Positions 26,597-35,409 of a DNA stretch of 64,000 bases are shown here, piece after piece. The DNA lies in contig UCJD01000023.1 in assembly GCA_900472605.1 (NCBI GenBank), positions 124,001 to 188,000 of the forward strand. The letters are read 5' to 3'. Numbering within the stretch: position 1 is the stretch's first letter; each line of letters starts with the position of its first letter. The notes below the pieces were generated by a model. The model saw only the letters and a program-made list of their open reading frames with translations. It did no database searches and was not told where the DNA came from. Source of the DNA: Hyphomicrobiales bacterium (GTDB lineage: Bacteria > Pseudomonadota > Alphaproteobacteria > Rhizobiales > Rhizobiaceae). The translations under genes and the position numbers were made by a program.

Positions 26597-27895
26597 TTAC
26601 CGTTCCAGGTTGAGGCGGATGGCGACCGACCGCGCATGGGCGTCGAGACCTTCCGACACCGCAAGCGCGATGGCAGCAGGCCCCAGGGTGCGCAGCTGCT
26701 CCGGCCCAAGGCGCAGGATCGAGGTGCGCTTGACGAAATCGAGAACCGAGAGGCCGGACGAGAACCGCGCGGAGCGGGCAGTCGGCAGCACGTGATTGGA
26801 GCCACCGACATAATCGCCGATCACCTCAGGCGTATGCGCGCCGATGAAGATGGCGCCGGCATTGCGGACCTTGTCCACCAGCGCGTCCGGATCGGCGACG
26901 GCGATTTCCAGATGTTCGGCGGCGATGCGGTTTGCAAGCGGGATGGCATCGCTGATCTGCTTCACGAGGATCACGGCGCCGAAATCGCGCCAGCTGGCGG
27001 CCGCCGTTTCGGCGCGGTTGAGCGTCTTCAGCTGGCGCTCGACCGCTGCCTCGACCGCCTTGCCGAATTCGGCGTCGTCGGTGATCAGGATCGACTGGGC
27101 GCTGACATCATGCTCTGCCTGGGCGAGCAGATCGGCGGCGATCCAATCGGGATTGTTGTCCTTGTCGGCGATGACGAGAACTTCCGATGGGCCGGCGATC
27201 ATGTCGATGCCGACGGTGCCGAAGACGTGGCGCTTGGCGGCGGCGACATAGGCGTTGCCGGGGCCGGTGATCTTGGCGACAGGCTCAATGCTCTCGGTGC
27301 CGTAGGCGAGCGCCGCCACGGCCTGGGCGCCGCCGATGCGGTAGATCTCGGTGACGCCGGCAAGCTTGGCGGCGGCGAGCACGGCGGGGTTGACCTGTCC
27401 GCCCGTTGCGGGAACGACGATGACGATGCGATCGACACCGGCGACCTTGGCCGGAATGGCGTTCATCAGTACCGAGCTCGGATAGCTCGCCGTGCCGCCC
27501 GGAACATACAGGCCGACGGCCTCGATCGCCGTCCAGCGCGAGCCGAGCGTCACGCCCATGGCGTCTTCGTAGATATCGTCCTTCGGCAGCTGGCGGGCGT
27601 GATGGGATTCGATGCGGACAGCGGCCACCTTCAACGCGCCAAGCACTTCGGCTGGCGTTGCTTCGACGGCGGCGTCGATCTCAGCCTCGGTGACGCGCAT
27701 CGGCGTCTCCGTGAAATCGATGCCTTCGAACTTCCTCGAATACTCGGCCAGAGCCGCATCGCCGCGAGCGCGTACATCATCGATGATGGCGCGAACCGTG
27801 GTGTTTACGTCCTCGGACATTTCACGCTTGGTCGTCAGAAACGCCGCAAAACGCTGCCCGAAATCATACGATGCCTGATCCAACCAGATTGCCAC
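26597..27895 (-). CDS. hisD: Histidinol dehydrogenase
   Basis: A 432-residue zinc enzyme that oxidises histidinol to histidine in two NAD-dependent steps. Length and sequence match HisD, including GLYVPGGTASYPSSVLMNAI, KITGPGNAYVAAAKRHV, the GIDMIAGPSEVLVIAD signature and the late GAHTPEVIGDYVGGSNHVLP with zinc-binding His. No other his gene lies in the window, which is usual for rhizobia, where hisD stands apart. Confidence 0.97.
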   Translation of the reverse strand: MAIWLDQASYDFGQRFAAFLTTKREMSEDVNTTVRAIIDDVRARGDAALAEYSRKFEGIDFTETPMRVTEAEIDAAVEATPAEVLGALKVAAVRIESHHARQLPKDDIYEDAMGVTLGSRWTAIEAVGLYVPGGTASYPSSVLMNAIPAKVAGVDRIVIVVPATGGQVNPAVLAAAKLAGVTEIYRIGGAQAVAALAYGTESIEPVAKITGPGNAYVAAAKRHVFGTVGIDMIAGPSEVLVIADKDNNPDWIAADLLAQAEHDVSAQSILITDDAEFGKAVEAAVERQLKTLNRAETAAASWRDFGAVILVKQISDAIPLANRIAAEHLEIAVADPDALVDKVRNAGAIFIGAHTPEVIGDYVGGSNHVLPTARSARFSSGLSVLDFVKRTSILRLGPEQLRTLGPAAIALAVSEGLDAHARSVAIRLNLER

Positions 27896-27933
27896 GCGTC
27901 AATTCCTCTCGGTATGCTTCGATAAATGCGTAT

Positions 27934-28371
27934 TCAGGCGCCGGGGTGGCGCGGCTTGGAAGCGGTTTCCCATGCACCGCCGATATCCGCAAGCTGAACC
28001 TCTATGCATTCGACATCGAGCGCAATGGTGGCGTCGGCGGCGAGATCGATCTGGATGGTGCCCTCGGGCCCCTCGCCTTTCTGCTCGAAGCGAATGGCCA
28101 GCATCGACAGGACGTCCTCACGGTTCTTCTGATTGATGCCGACGGAGCGGACAGAGAGCACGCGCTTGAAGACGAGCGCGGCGCGACGGCGCTCGAAGCC
28201 CTTGCGCTTGGCAGCGGCTTCTTCCCAGACGAAACGATTGGCGGCGATGGAGAACTGGTGGTCGCGCGGCGACCAGGAAAGATCCGCAACCTTGAAGACG
28301 CTGTCCTGCGTATGTGCGGAGACGATCGCAAGATCTTCGCTGTCAAGCGCAACAAGCTTCAGGTCGGTCAT
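27934..28371 (-). CDS. DUF2948 family protein
   Basis: A 145-residue protein conserved in Rhizobiales between murA and hisD (MTDLKLVALDSEDLAIVSAH, SWSPRDHQFSIAANRFVWEE, FKRVLSVRSVGINQ). It appears to be a soluble mixed alpha-beta protein. There is no known function. Position in the murA-hisD block is its main recognisable trait. Confidence 0.9.
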   Translation of the reverse strand: MTDLKLVALDSEDLAIVSAHTQDSVFKVADLSWSPRDHQFSIAANRFVWEEAAAKRKGFERRRAALVFKRVLSVRSVGINQKNREDVLSMLAIRFEQKGEGPEGTIQIDLAADATIALDVECIEVQLADIGGAWETASKPRHPGA

Positions 28372-28462
28372 TCAGGCAACACCCCGTTCACTTCAGGCAT
28401 CGCCGGGATGGCGGTGCCGCAGGACAACGGACATAAGGCGCTGAGGCCCATTGCGCAACGGG

Positions 28463-28490
28463 GACAAAGGGCGAATGACCGCCCTTTGTC
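28463..28490. terminator. Strong hairpin in the murA-DUF2948 gap
   Basis: A perfect 11-bp stem (28463-28473 with 28480-28490) and a six-base loop, 22 bases past the murA stop on the minus strand. There is no T-run on either side, so it may stabilise the murA mRNA end or cause partial termination. Confidence 0.45.
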
Positions 28491-28511
28491 TCGTAACGTC
28501 TACACTTGCGC

Positions 28512-29804
28512 TTATTCGCTGACGCGTTCGACGATGGCGCCGCAGCGGGTGAGCTTTTCTTCCAGGCGCTCGAAGCCGCGATCGAGGTGGTAGACGCGCG
28601 ACACCATGGTCTCGCCTTCCGCCGCAAGGCCGGCGATGACCAGCGACACGGAAGCGCGCAGATCGGTCGCCATGACCGGAGCGCCCTTCAGGCGCGGAAC
28701 GCCTTCGATCTTCGCCGTCTGGCCCGACAGCGAGATCTTGGCGCCGAGGCGGGCAAGTTCCTGTACGTGCATGAAGCGGTTTTCGAAGATGGTCTCGGTG
28801 ACATGCGACACGCCGGTCGAGCGCGTCATCAGCGCCATGAACTGCGCCTGCAGGTCGGTCGGGAAGCCGGGGAATGGATCGGTGACGATATCGACCGGGC
28901 GAATGCCGGCGCCATTGCGGCGAACGCGCATGCCGTTGTTGGTGGCGGAGATTTCGGCGCCGGCGCGGCGAAGCGTCTCAAGCGCCGTGTCGAGCAGCGC
29001 CACATCGGTGTTTTCGAGCACGACGTCGCCGCCGGCCATGGCAACGGCCATGGCATAGGTGCCGGTCTCGATGCGATCCGGCAACACGCGATGGCGTGCG
29101 CCCGAAAGGGAAGTGACGCCTTCGATGGTGATGGTCGAGGTGCCGGCGCCCGTGATCTTGGCGCCCATGGCGATCAGGCAGTTGGCGAGGTCGACGACTT
29201 CAGGCTCGCGGGCGGCGTTGCCGATGACGGTCGTGCCGCGGGCCAGCGTTGCCGCCATCATCATGACGTGGGTGGCGCCGACGGAGACCTTCGGGAAGGT
29301 GTATTTGGCGCCGATCAGGCCGCCCTTGGGCGCCGTGGCGTTGACATAGCCGCTGTCGATATCGAGGGTGGCGCCGAGCGCCGTCAGGCCGTCGAGGAAG
29401 AGATCGACCGGGCGCGTACCGATGGCGCAGCCGCCTGGCAGCGAGACACGGCACTGGCCTTCGCGGGCGAGAAGCGGACCGATGACCCAGAAAGAGGCGC
29501 GCATCTTGGACACCAGCTCGTAGGGAGCGGTGGTATCGACAATGGTGCGGCAGGTGAAGTGGATGGTGCGCGAGTAGCTGTCTTCCTGGCGCTCGCGGCG
29601 GCCATTGACCGAGACGTCGACGCCGTGGTTGCCGAGAATGCGCAGCAGCTGCTCGACATCGGCCAGGTGCGGCACGTTTTCGAGCGTCAGCGTATCGCTG
29701 GTCAAAAGCGAGGCGATCATCAGCGGCAGGGCGGCATTCTTGGCGCCGGAAATGGGAATGATGCCGTTAAGCTCATTGCCGCCGACAATTCTGATACGAT
29801 CCAT
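28512..29804 (-). CDS. murA: UDP-N-acetylglucosamine 1-carboxyvinyltransferase
   Basis: A 430-residue enzyme for the first committed step of peptidoglycan synthesis, transferring enolpyruvate from PEP to UDP-GlcNAc. Visible features are [20 protein letters not shown], the substrate loop KNAALPLM, and the active-site Cys126 in [15 protein letters not shown]. Cys (not Asp) predicts sensitivity to fosfomycin, from family knowledge. Start at the ATG of MDRIRI. Confidence 0.97.
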   Translation of the reverse strand: MDRIRIVGGNELNGIIPISGAKNAALPLMIASLLTSDTLTLENVPHLADVEQLLRILGNHGVDVSVNGRRERQEDSYSRTIHFTCRTIVDTTAPYELVSKMRASFWVIGPLLAREGQCRVSLPGGCAIGTRPVDLFLDGLTALGATLDIDSGYVNATAPKGGLIGAKYTFPKVSVGATHVMMMAATLARGTTVIGNAAREPEVVDLANCLIAMGAKITGAGTSTITIEGVTSLSGARHRVLPDRIETGTYAMAVAMAGGDVVLENTDVALLDTALETLRRAGAEISATNNGMRVRRNGAGIRPVDIVTDPFPGFPTDLQAQFMALMTRSTGVSHVTETIFENRFMHVQELARLGAKISLSGQTAKIEGVPRLKGAPVMATDLRASVSLVIAGLAAEGETMVSRVYHLDRGFERLEEKLTRCGAIVERVSE

Positions 29805-29908
29805 AAGCGCTTACGGGCGATGCCCGCCTTTCTGAAACTCTGTCTTTTAAAAGGATGCGGGTCTTTAGACGAAATCCGCGAAGGCTTCAATTCGAAGCGG
29901 ACGGAACA

Positions 29909-30103
29909 TTACGATTCGTCCATTTTTGCGGCAGGCAGTCCATTTGTCTCGTCTGCCTGGCCGGAACGGCGGGCGCGCGTCTGTTGTTTGCGCCGAGAGA
30001 GGTTTTCCCGCAATTTTTCCGCGGCCCGATCGCGGCGCAGTTTCGCCTGCTGCTCGATCGCGGCTTTGCGGCCCTTCTGGGCGTTTTCAGTATCTTCGGT
30101 CAT
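29909..30103 (-). CDS. Small charged protein upstream of murA
   Basis: A 64-residue highly charged helical protein (MTEDTENAQKGRKAAIEQQA, then KLRRDRAAEKLRENLSRRKQ). The frame can be extended upstream but the ATG at 30103 opens the low-complexity helical part typical of this small rhizobial protein. It likely forms a coiled coil or a nucleic-acid-binding helix. Role unknown. Confidence 0.6.
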   Translation of the reverse strand: MTEDTENAQKGRKAAIEQQAKLRRDRAAEKLRENLSRRKQQTRARRSGQADETNGLPAAKMDES

Positions 30104-30257
30104 GAGAAATGGCTTATCCGAATTCGCGGCAATCCAAAAGTGGCCATGTGAAACTGAAAGAAGATTCAAATTGCGGCTTGCGCTGGCCCGAAAGCTGTGG
30201 CAATAGCCGCCCCGTTCACGCAACGCAGCCGCTTCGGTTGCCAGCGTCTGGTCCTTC

Positions 30258-30332
30258 GCTGCCGTAGCTCAGTGGTAGAGCACACCCTTGGTAAGGGTGA
30301 GGTCGGTGGTTCAATCCCACTCGGCAGCACCA
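30258..30332 (+). tRNA. tRNA-Thr (anticodon GGT)
   Basis: A complete 75-base cloverleaf: acceptor stem GCTGCCG/CGGCAGC, D-arm AGCTCAGTGGTAGAGC, anticodon loop TTGGTAA on a CACCC/GGGTG stem, T-arm GGTGGTTCAATCCCAC(T), and an encoded 3' CCA. Confidence 0.97.
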
Positions 30333-30469
30333 GTTTTCTTCCCGGTAAAAATCAACCTCTGTGATGATATCACGGTTTGCGAAAGCGCGACCGAGTGGTT
30401 AAGACGTGGCCTATGCCGGCCTCGCAGGGCAAGAATGCCAATTGGCCGGCAACCCAGCAGGAAACCACG

Positions 30470-30613
30470 ATGCGCACTGACGACAACGACCAGCAGAACG
30501 GCAAGGGCACAAAGGCGATCATTGTGATTGCCATGGTTCTGGCTGCCATCACCGCCGTTTTCGGAGCGCTCGCCGTCTACAAGGCCGTGTTCGTCTATAC
30601 TATCGCGCCGTAA
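30470..30613 (+). CDS. 47-residue single-pass membrane protein
   Basis: Starts at ATG 30470 (MRTDDNDQQNGKGTKAIIVI) with AGGA seven bases before it. A polar N-terminal dozen residues is followed by one strong helix (AIIVIAMVLAAITAVFGALAVYKAVF). It follows tRNA-Thr by about 140 bases. The longer frame from 30377 begins in DNA with no ribosome site. No family recognised. Confidence 0.55.
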   Translation: MRTDDNDQQNGKGTKAIIVIAMVLAAITAVFGALAVYKAVFVYTIAP

Positions 30614-30746
30614 AACCTTGCTCTCTGCCCGGATGACCCGGATATGAACGCGCTTCTCAGCCCACATTCATGCTGCGCTTATTATTCGTATTGAACAAAT
30701 TCTCGATACGAACGTTTCGTCAACGCTGTTATGAATGGAGACTAGC

Positions 30747-31001
30747 ATGAAGAAGTTTATTACCGCCGCCGTCGTGGCCATCGCATCGCTCAGTGCAACG
30801 GCAATGCCATCCTTTGCCGATAGCGTTACCGTGAGAATCGGTGAGCCCGGCTATCACGGCTATCACGAACGCCACCAGCCCCGCCCCTATTACGGCCATT
30901 CCAACCGCCACCATCCGGTGCGCTACAATTGCCGCATGAAGACCGTGAAGTATCATAGCCACGGCCGGATCGTGACCAAGACCACCCGCGTCTGCAGCTA
31001 A
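30747..31001 (+). CDS. His/Tyr-rich secreted small protein
   Basis: An 84-residue protein with a clear signal peptide (MKKFITAAVVAIASLSATAM, cleavage after SFA-D), then a mature part rich in His, Tyr, Arg and Pro (repeats of YHGYHERHQ and SNRHHP) ending in a short Cys-containing basic tail. Histidine clusters suggest binding of a metal or an anionic surface; that is inference. GGAG six bases before ATG 30747 fixes the start. Confidence 0.65.
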   Translation: MKKFITAAVVAIASLSATAMPSFADSVTVRIGEPGYHGYHERHQPRPYYGHSNRHHPVRYNCRMKTVKYHSHGRIVTKTTRVCS

Positions 31002-31025
31002 GCGCGAAGACTTTCTGGTTGTTTT

Positions 31026-31055
31026 CAAGCACTCGGTCGCATGGCCGGGTGCTTG
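31026..31055 (+). terminator. Hairpin after the His-rich protein gene
   Basis: An 11-bp stem (31026-31036 with 31045-31055, one T-G pair) and an eight-base loop. No T-run follows, so termination would be weak. Confidence 0.4.
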
Positions 31056-31212
31056 TCATGGATACGCCTTTGGTTCGTTCCGCCGAACGCGTGTGTCTTT
31101 TCCCATTTGCGGGTTTGTGAATTATCGCTAAAATGCTCTCGCACACTGCTTTGCGGGAGGAGCAGGCAGAACGCTGCAGAGTACCTGGCGTGAGCAATGG
31201 AGGAGTGCGCAA

Positions 31213-31455
31213 ATGGCAAGCGAGAAGTGGAATAACCCTATCCAGGTCGGCTTCGAAACCACGGGAGCGCGGACGATATCCGGCCCATTCGACGCACTGA
31301 CATGCCTTACCGAGCTCTGGCCCAATGTTCGAGGCCTTCGCTATCTGAAAGCCCGCAGCACATGCCGGGCCGCCCTTGATGGCCGCAAGAGCGTGGAAGA
31401 AGCGCGCGCGGAGTTCGTTGCGGCGGCCGAGGAGGCAAGGCTCCACGTGCACTGA
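31213..31455 (+). CDS. DUF982 domain-containing protein
   Basis: An 80-residue protein with the full DUF982 pattern: the GPFDALTCLTELWPNVRGLRY core followed by KARSTCRAALDGRKSVEEAR. The family is abundant in Rhizobiaceae, with many paralogs per genome, and has no assigned function. GGAGGAG lies 10 bases before ATG 31213. Confidence 0.85.
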   Translation: MASEKWNNPIQVGFETTGARTISGPFDALTCLTELWPNVRGLRYLKARSTCRAALDGRKSVEEARAEFVAAAEEARLHVH

Positions 31456-31828
31456 CCGAGCGGCGGTCCATCAAATCGGGGTGGGAGTGAGATCGGATCT
31501 ATATGCGATCGATGTCAAACAGATTCAAAACTGGCTCGAAATAAAACAGGGTTGATTTTTGCTTAACCCTTGCCGAATCTTGTCGGGGGTAGCCTGGCGA
31601 AGCTTGTTGTCTTCTGCGCACAACGCTTACTAGAACACTTGCAGCCATCATGATGATGGTCAGAGGCTCGTCACCCTCTGTGCCAAAAGCGCAGGCGGGC
31701 CTCGTATAATCTCATTCGAAACAATTGTTTAGGCGATATTCTCTTGCGCCGGGCCGCCAGACTATTGCCCGTCGTGCATCGGAGACGATGCACTCGAGTG
31801 AGCTGGTTAATTAAGTCCTGCCCAGATA
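31456..31828. other. Intergenic region with two hairpins
   Basis: About 370 bases without a gene. It holds a perfect eight-base stem capped by a GAGA tetraloop (31774-31793) and an AGGGTT..AACCCT inverted repeat (about 31548-31570) followed on the minus strand by GTTTTATTT. Together they could mark the 3' end of the minus-strand gene at 31829 or a small RNA; neither is certain. Confidence 0.35.
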
Positions 31829-32089
31829 TCAGCATCCAGTATCGGCGCTTGCCACTTCCACATATCCCACGCCGATGATCGTGCCGTCATTGGCGCGAAT
31901 GAAGGAGGGTACGTAGTGTGCGGTAGGAGATACACAGGCCGTCGCGTCGCCATATTGCGCGAGCACAACGTCATCCCGCTGAAGCGCAGAATAATTGCTG
32001 TCGATCTCCAGTGAAGCGGCGGCGGGCAATGCGAATGCGCCAGTCATAAGCGCCAGAACGGGCAGCCCAAGTCGAAGAAAGCGCGTCAT
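31829..32089 (-). CDS. Small secreted protein behind an EcfG-type promoter
   Basis: An 86-residue protein with a signal peptide (MTRFLRLGLPVLALMTGAFA, then LPAAA-S) and a mature part of about 60 residues carrying two cysteines (ATACVSPTAHYVPSF and the C-terminal DTGC). They could form a disulfide in the periplasm. GGGAGA lies directly before ATG 32089. Upstream lies a sequence that matches the general stress-response promoter (32120-32145). No family recognised. Confidence 0.65.
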   Translation of the reverse strand: MTRFLRLGLPVLALMTGAFALPAAASLEIDSNYSALQRDDVVLAQYGDATACVSPTAHYVPSFIRANDGTIIGVGYVEVASADTGC

Positions 32090-32119
32090 GCCATTCTCCC
32101 ATTTTTTGATTATCCCAGT

Positions 32120-32145
32120 AACGGAACAGCGCTGAGTTTAGTTCC
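32120..32145 (-). promoter_or_regulatory. EcfG (ECF15) type promoter
   Basis: On the minus strand GGAAC (32145-32141) is followed after exactly 17 bases by CGTT (32123-32120), the consensus of the alphaproteobacterial general stress sigma factor EcfG. It is about 30 bases ahead of the start codon at 32089, leaving a short leader with a good ribosome site. A nine-base match like this is expected about once by chance in a window of this size, but rarely at this position. Confidence 0.5.
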
Positions 32146-32218
32146 ACCAGAGCAGCGCTACTTTCAAATGCGTTAACGATTTCTACTTCGACCTCGCAGT
32201 ATTGACCGAAGCAGCGTA

Positions 32219-32482
32219 TCAGCGTCGCAGCATTCGGCTCTGCACATTGCCTTGTCCCACCACGTCCTCGGCAATCATCATGGCGCGAACGATATCGCCA
32301 GCGCTGTGGGCAAAGCCCTCAAGCACGGCGTAGGGCCCGATCATGGTGACCGTGATTTCAGTGCAATCGAGGTCCGCATCGGCGCTTAGCGCGCTTTCGA
32401 TCGCAGCCCGCATCGACGAGTGGCTATGGCCCCGTTCGCACTGATCCTCATGGCCCGTCAAAATCTGGAACAGCTGTACCAT
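32219..32482 (-). CDS. BON-like domain protein
   Basis: An 87-residue protein when started at ATG 32482, which sits five bases after GGAGG. The C-terminal two thirds (IESALSADADLDCTEITVTM, then IGPYAVLEGFAHSAGDIVRA, then MIAEDVVGQGNVQSRML) has the alpha-beta pattern of a BON (OsmY-like) domain. There is no signal peptide, unlike OsmY. It may be a cytosolic relative. Confidence 0.6.
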   Translation of the reverse strand: MVQLFQILTGHEDQCERGHSHSSMRAAIESALSADADLDCTEITVTMIGPYAVLEGFAHSAGDIVRAMMIAEDVVGQGNVQSRMLRR

Positions 32483-32647
32483 CATCGCCTCCAAGCGATT
32501 TGTCCTGCTGTTTAACGCTGCAGCGCCGCATTTCGTTGCAGTGCGGACGGTACCGTTGGAGTATTTTCGAGAAGAAAATCCAAACACCTCTTGGCGCTTC
32601 AAGCGAAGCGAGCCATATCAACAGCATAGACATGATAGGTTATTGCG

Positions 32648-32914
32648 ATGAAACTCCTGATATCGGCCGTTGCGGCGACATTTCTCCTGGCTGGCTGCAC
32701 CACCAGCGACACGGCGGAGGTGAAGCCCATTCCTGGAAGCATCACCTATGGCGGGCAGCCGCGCACTAAGCTGACCAAGTCTCCGCCGGGTAGCGTCGTC
32801 CACAACACCTTCTACGATTCGACCGGAACGAAGCAGCTGGAAACCTATATCCTGCAGCCCGATCGGACGCTGAAGCTCACCCGGCGCGAAGCCATTCCAG
32901 ATTTCCCAATGTAA
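32648..32914 (+). CDS. Small lipoprotein
   Basis: An 88-residue product with a lipoprotein signal (MKLLISAVAATFLLAGCTTS; lipobox LAGC). The mature part (YGGQPRTKLTKSPPGSVVHN, YILQPDRTLKLTRREAIP) is short and beta-type. Predicted to be anchored in a membrane by its N-terminal Cys. No known function. Convergent with the HIBCH gene, eight bases between stops. Confidence 0.75.
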   Translation: MKLLISAVAATFLLAGCTTSDTAEVKPIPGSITYGGQPRTKLTKSPPGSVVHNTFYDSTGTKQLETYILQPDRTLKLTRREAIPDFPM

Positions 32915-32922
32915 CTGCGCAC

Positions 32923-33987
32923 CTAAAGCACAAGCTGCGGCTCCGCCGGACGGAAGAAGCGGTCGATCGCGGCGGGCTCGACTTCTTCGATCGTGGCTGG
33001 CATCCATTTCGGCTTGCGGTCCTTGTCGATGACGGCGGCGCGGATGCCCTCGTAAAAATCGGGACTGTGCAGGATCCCCAGGCAAGCGCTGAACTCGCGG
33101 CGCAGGCACTCGGCGAGGCTGCGGCTCTGCTTACCCTCATGCAGCAGGCGGAGCGTCAGCGCCAGACTGGTCGGGGAGCGCAGCTGGATGGCGCGTAGCG
33201 TCTCGACGGCGAAATCCGATCCCTCCGCCTTCAAGGCGGCGATGATTTCGCCGACCGTACCGAAGCGGAACGTGCGCTCGATCAGGCCGCTGTTCAGCCT
33301 CAGCGGCCCCTTGCCCGGATCGGTCGACAGGTTCTTCAGGACGACGTCGACATCACGCGAGCTCGCGCCACGCGACAGGCCGGCCAGCGTATCGATCAGC
33401 TCCGGCAGCTGGAACGAGGCGACCTGCACATCGGCGAGCCCGGCATGGATCACGTCGGCCGCCCCGACCTCGAGGCCTGTCAAACCCATCCAGACACCGA
33501 CTTCACCCAGGGCGTGCGGCAACAGCCAGGTGGCGCCGACATCGGGGAAATAGCCGATCCCCGTCTCGGGCATGGCGAAGCGGGTGCGCTCGGTGACTAC
33601 GCGGTGCCGGCCATGGGCGGAAAGCCCGACGCCGCCGCCCATGGTGATGCCGTCCATCAGCGCGACATAGGGCTTCGGATAGGCGGCGATGCGGTGATTG
33701 AGGTGAAACTCCCGGCGCCAGAAGTCTTCCGCCAGCGATGTTCCGGCACGGCCGCTCTCGTGCAGCGCGCGGATATCGCCGCCAGCGCAGAAGCCGCGCT
33801 CGCCCTCGCCCATGATGACCACGGTCGCCACATCGGCATCGGCGGCAAATTCGTCGAGCGCTTTTTCGATCGAGAGGACCATGTCGAGGGTCAGGCTGTT
33901 CAGCGCTCTCGGCCTGTTGAGGCGAATGATGCCCGCGGAACCCTGGCGCTCGGCAATAACCTCGCGCTGATCGACTTTGTCGTGCAT
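32923..33987 (-). CDS. 3-hydroxyisobutyryl-CoA hydrolase-type crotonase
   Basis: A 354-residue crotonase-fold enzyme. IIRLNRPRALNSLTLDMV, FCAGGDIRALHESG, the long PYVALMDGITMGGGVGLS and RFAMPETGIGYFPDVGATWL fit the HIBCH subfamily (about 350 residues, longer than simple enoyl-CoA hydratases), which releases free 3-hydroxyisobutyrate in valine breakdown. The next upstream gene on the minus strand is galE, so it is likely transcribed alone. Enoyl-CoA hydratase activity cannot be excluded by sequence. Confidence 0.85.
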   Translation of the reverse strand: MHDKVDQREVIAERQGSAGIIRLNRPRALNSLTLDMVLSIEKALDEFAADADVATVVIMGEGERGFCAGGDIRALHESGRAGTSLAEDFWRREFHLNHRIAAYPKPYVALMDGITMGGGVGLSAHGRHRVVTERTRFAMPETGIGYFPDVGATWLLPHALGEVGVWMGLTGLEVGAADVIHAGLADVQVASFQLPELIDTLAGLSRGASSRDVDVVLKNLSTDPGKGPLRLNSGLIERTFRFGTVGEIIAALKAEGSDFAVETLRAIQLRSPTSLALTLRLLHEGKQSRSLAECLRREFSACLGILHSPDFYEGIRAAVIDKDRKPKWMPATIEEVEPAAIDRFFRPAEPQLVL

Positions 33988-34198
33988 CCGGGCCTCCTTG
34001 CGGCTTGAGCCGCGATCGATGCGGCCGCGCCAAATTGCGATTTCAAATTCATGCCATCAGCGCAATCCGCTGCTTGCACACAAACTTATCGCGCTCGGCC
34101 GGATAGTCGATGGCTCGGATGCGAGGAAGATGCTCACGACCTCGCTCGGTCGCAAGACTGCAACAGTTTCGCCGGTGATGGTTGCTGTCGACAGCAGC

Positions 34199-35233
34199 TC
34201 AGAAAGAGGCGGCGGCCAGCACGCGGTGCAGGCCCTGCAAATCCTCGACGTTGCGGTTCATGAGAGACAGTTCCCAATCTAGTGCGCTGCGAACAATGGT
34301 CTCAAGCGAATCGTATCGCGGTGTCCAGCCGAGCACCCGGTTCGCCAGGGTGGCGTCGGCGACGACGCTTGCGGAATCGCCCGGGCGGCGCGGGGCCATG
34401 TGGATCTTGAAGGCATGGCCGTGCAGGCGCGTCACCATGTTCAGCACATCGAGCACCGAGTAGCCTGCGCCATAGCCGCAATTGGCGACCAGCGAGCCGC
34501 GCTCGCCGCGCAGGTGCTGCAGGGCTTTCAAATGCGCCTCCGCCAGATCGCTGACGTGGATGTAGTCGCGCACGCCAGTGCCGTCATGGGTGGGATAGTC
34601 GAGGCCATAGACGCTGACGCTGTCCCGGCGCCCGAGGGCCGCCTCGCAGGCAACCTTGATCAAATGCGTCGCACCAGAGGTCGATTGCCCGGCGCGGCCG
34701 AGCGGGTCGGCGCCGGCGACGTTGAAATAGCGCAGGGCCACATAGTTGAAATCATAGGCGGCGGCTGCATCGCGCAGCATGAACTCGGTCATCAGCTTCG
34801 ACTGGCCGTAAGGGTTTTCCGGGTTCAGCGATGCGTCTTCCTTGACCGGGTCGGACGTCTTTTGCGGGCCGTAGACGGCGGCGGTGGACGAGAAGACGAA
34901 GTGGCGGATGCCGGCGCTGACCGCCGCGCTCATCAGTGCGCGGGTCTTGCCGGAGTTGTTATCGTAGTAGGACAGCGGATCGGCGACGGAGGCCGGGACG
35001 ACAGCCGAGCCTGCGAAATGGATGATCGCCTCGATGTCGTTTTCGATGAAGATGGTCTTGAGCAATTCCGCATCGGCGACGTCGCCTAAATAAAAGCGCG
35101 CTTCCGGCGCCACGGCCCAGCGAAAGCCCGTGGAGAGGCGATCGAGCACGACCACCTGCTCGCCCGCATCCAGCAATGTCCAGACCATATGACTGCCGAT
35201 ATAGCCGGCACCACCCGTCACCAGAATTGCCAT
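34199..35233 (-). CDS. galE: UDP-glucose 4-epimerase
   Basis: A 344-residue NAD-dependent SDR enzyme that interconverts UDP-glucose and UDP-galactose, a precursor of succinoglycan and LPS in rhizobia (there called exoB). The Rossmann start MAILVTGGAGYIGSHMVWTL, FVFSSTAAVYG and the catalytic YGQSK are visible, as is ALRYFNVAGADP. The start at 35233 is the family start. It may supply sugar for the polysaccharide operon elsewhere in the window; that is inference. Confidence 0.92.
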   Translation of the reverse strand: MAILVTGGAGYIGSHMVWTLLDAGEQVVVLDRLSTGFRWAVAPEARFYLGDVADAELLKTIFIENDIEAIIHFAGSAVVPASVADPLSYYDNNSGKTRALMSAAVSAGIRHFVFSSTAAVYGPQKTSDPVKEDASLNPENPYGQSKLMTEFMLRDAAAAYDFNYVALRYFNVAGADPLGRAGQSTSGATHLIKVACEAALGRRDSVSVYGLDYPTHDGTGVRDYIHVSDLAEAHLKALQHLRGERGSLVANCGYGAGYSVLDVLNMVTRLHGHAFKIHMAPRRPGDSASVVADATLANRVLGWTPRYDSLETIVRSALDWELSLMNRNVEDLQGLHRVLAAASF

Positions 35234-35409
35234 GTCCCGCACTCCCGTTTCAACACACGGGGGCATCTGACCCGGCTTTCCTTTCCGAAATTCGAACAAA
35301 CGGTCCCGGTGGGGCGCGCGCCGGGGCGAAGTTTGCCGGTTTGGTTAGGCGCGGCTTTGCGCGTTTGCTAGAATTTTATCGATGTGACCATCTCAGCCCC
35401 ATCGAGGGC

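Noticed and set aside
30381..30410. tRNA-like D-arm (CGAGTGGTTAAG) after tRNA-Thr
   Set aside because: It resembles part of a Ser/Leu tRNA but there is no matching acceptor stem, anticodon arm or T-arm around it.
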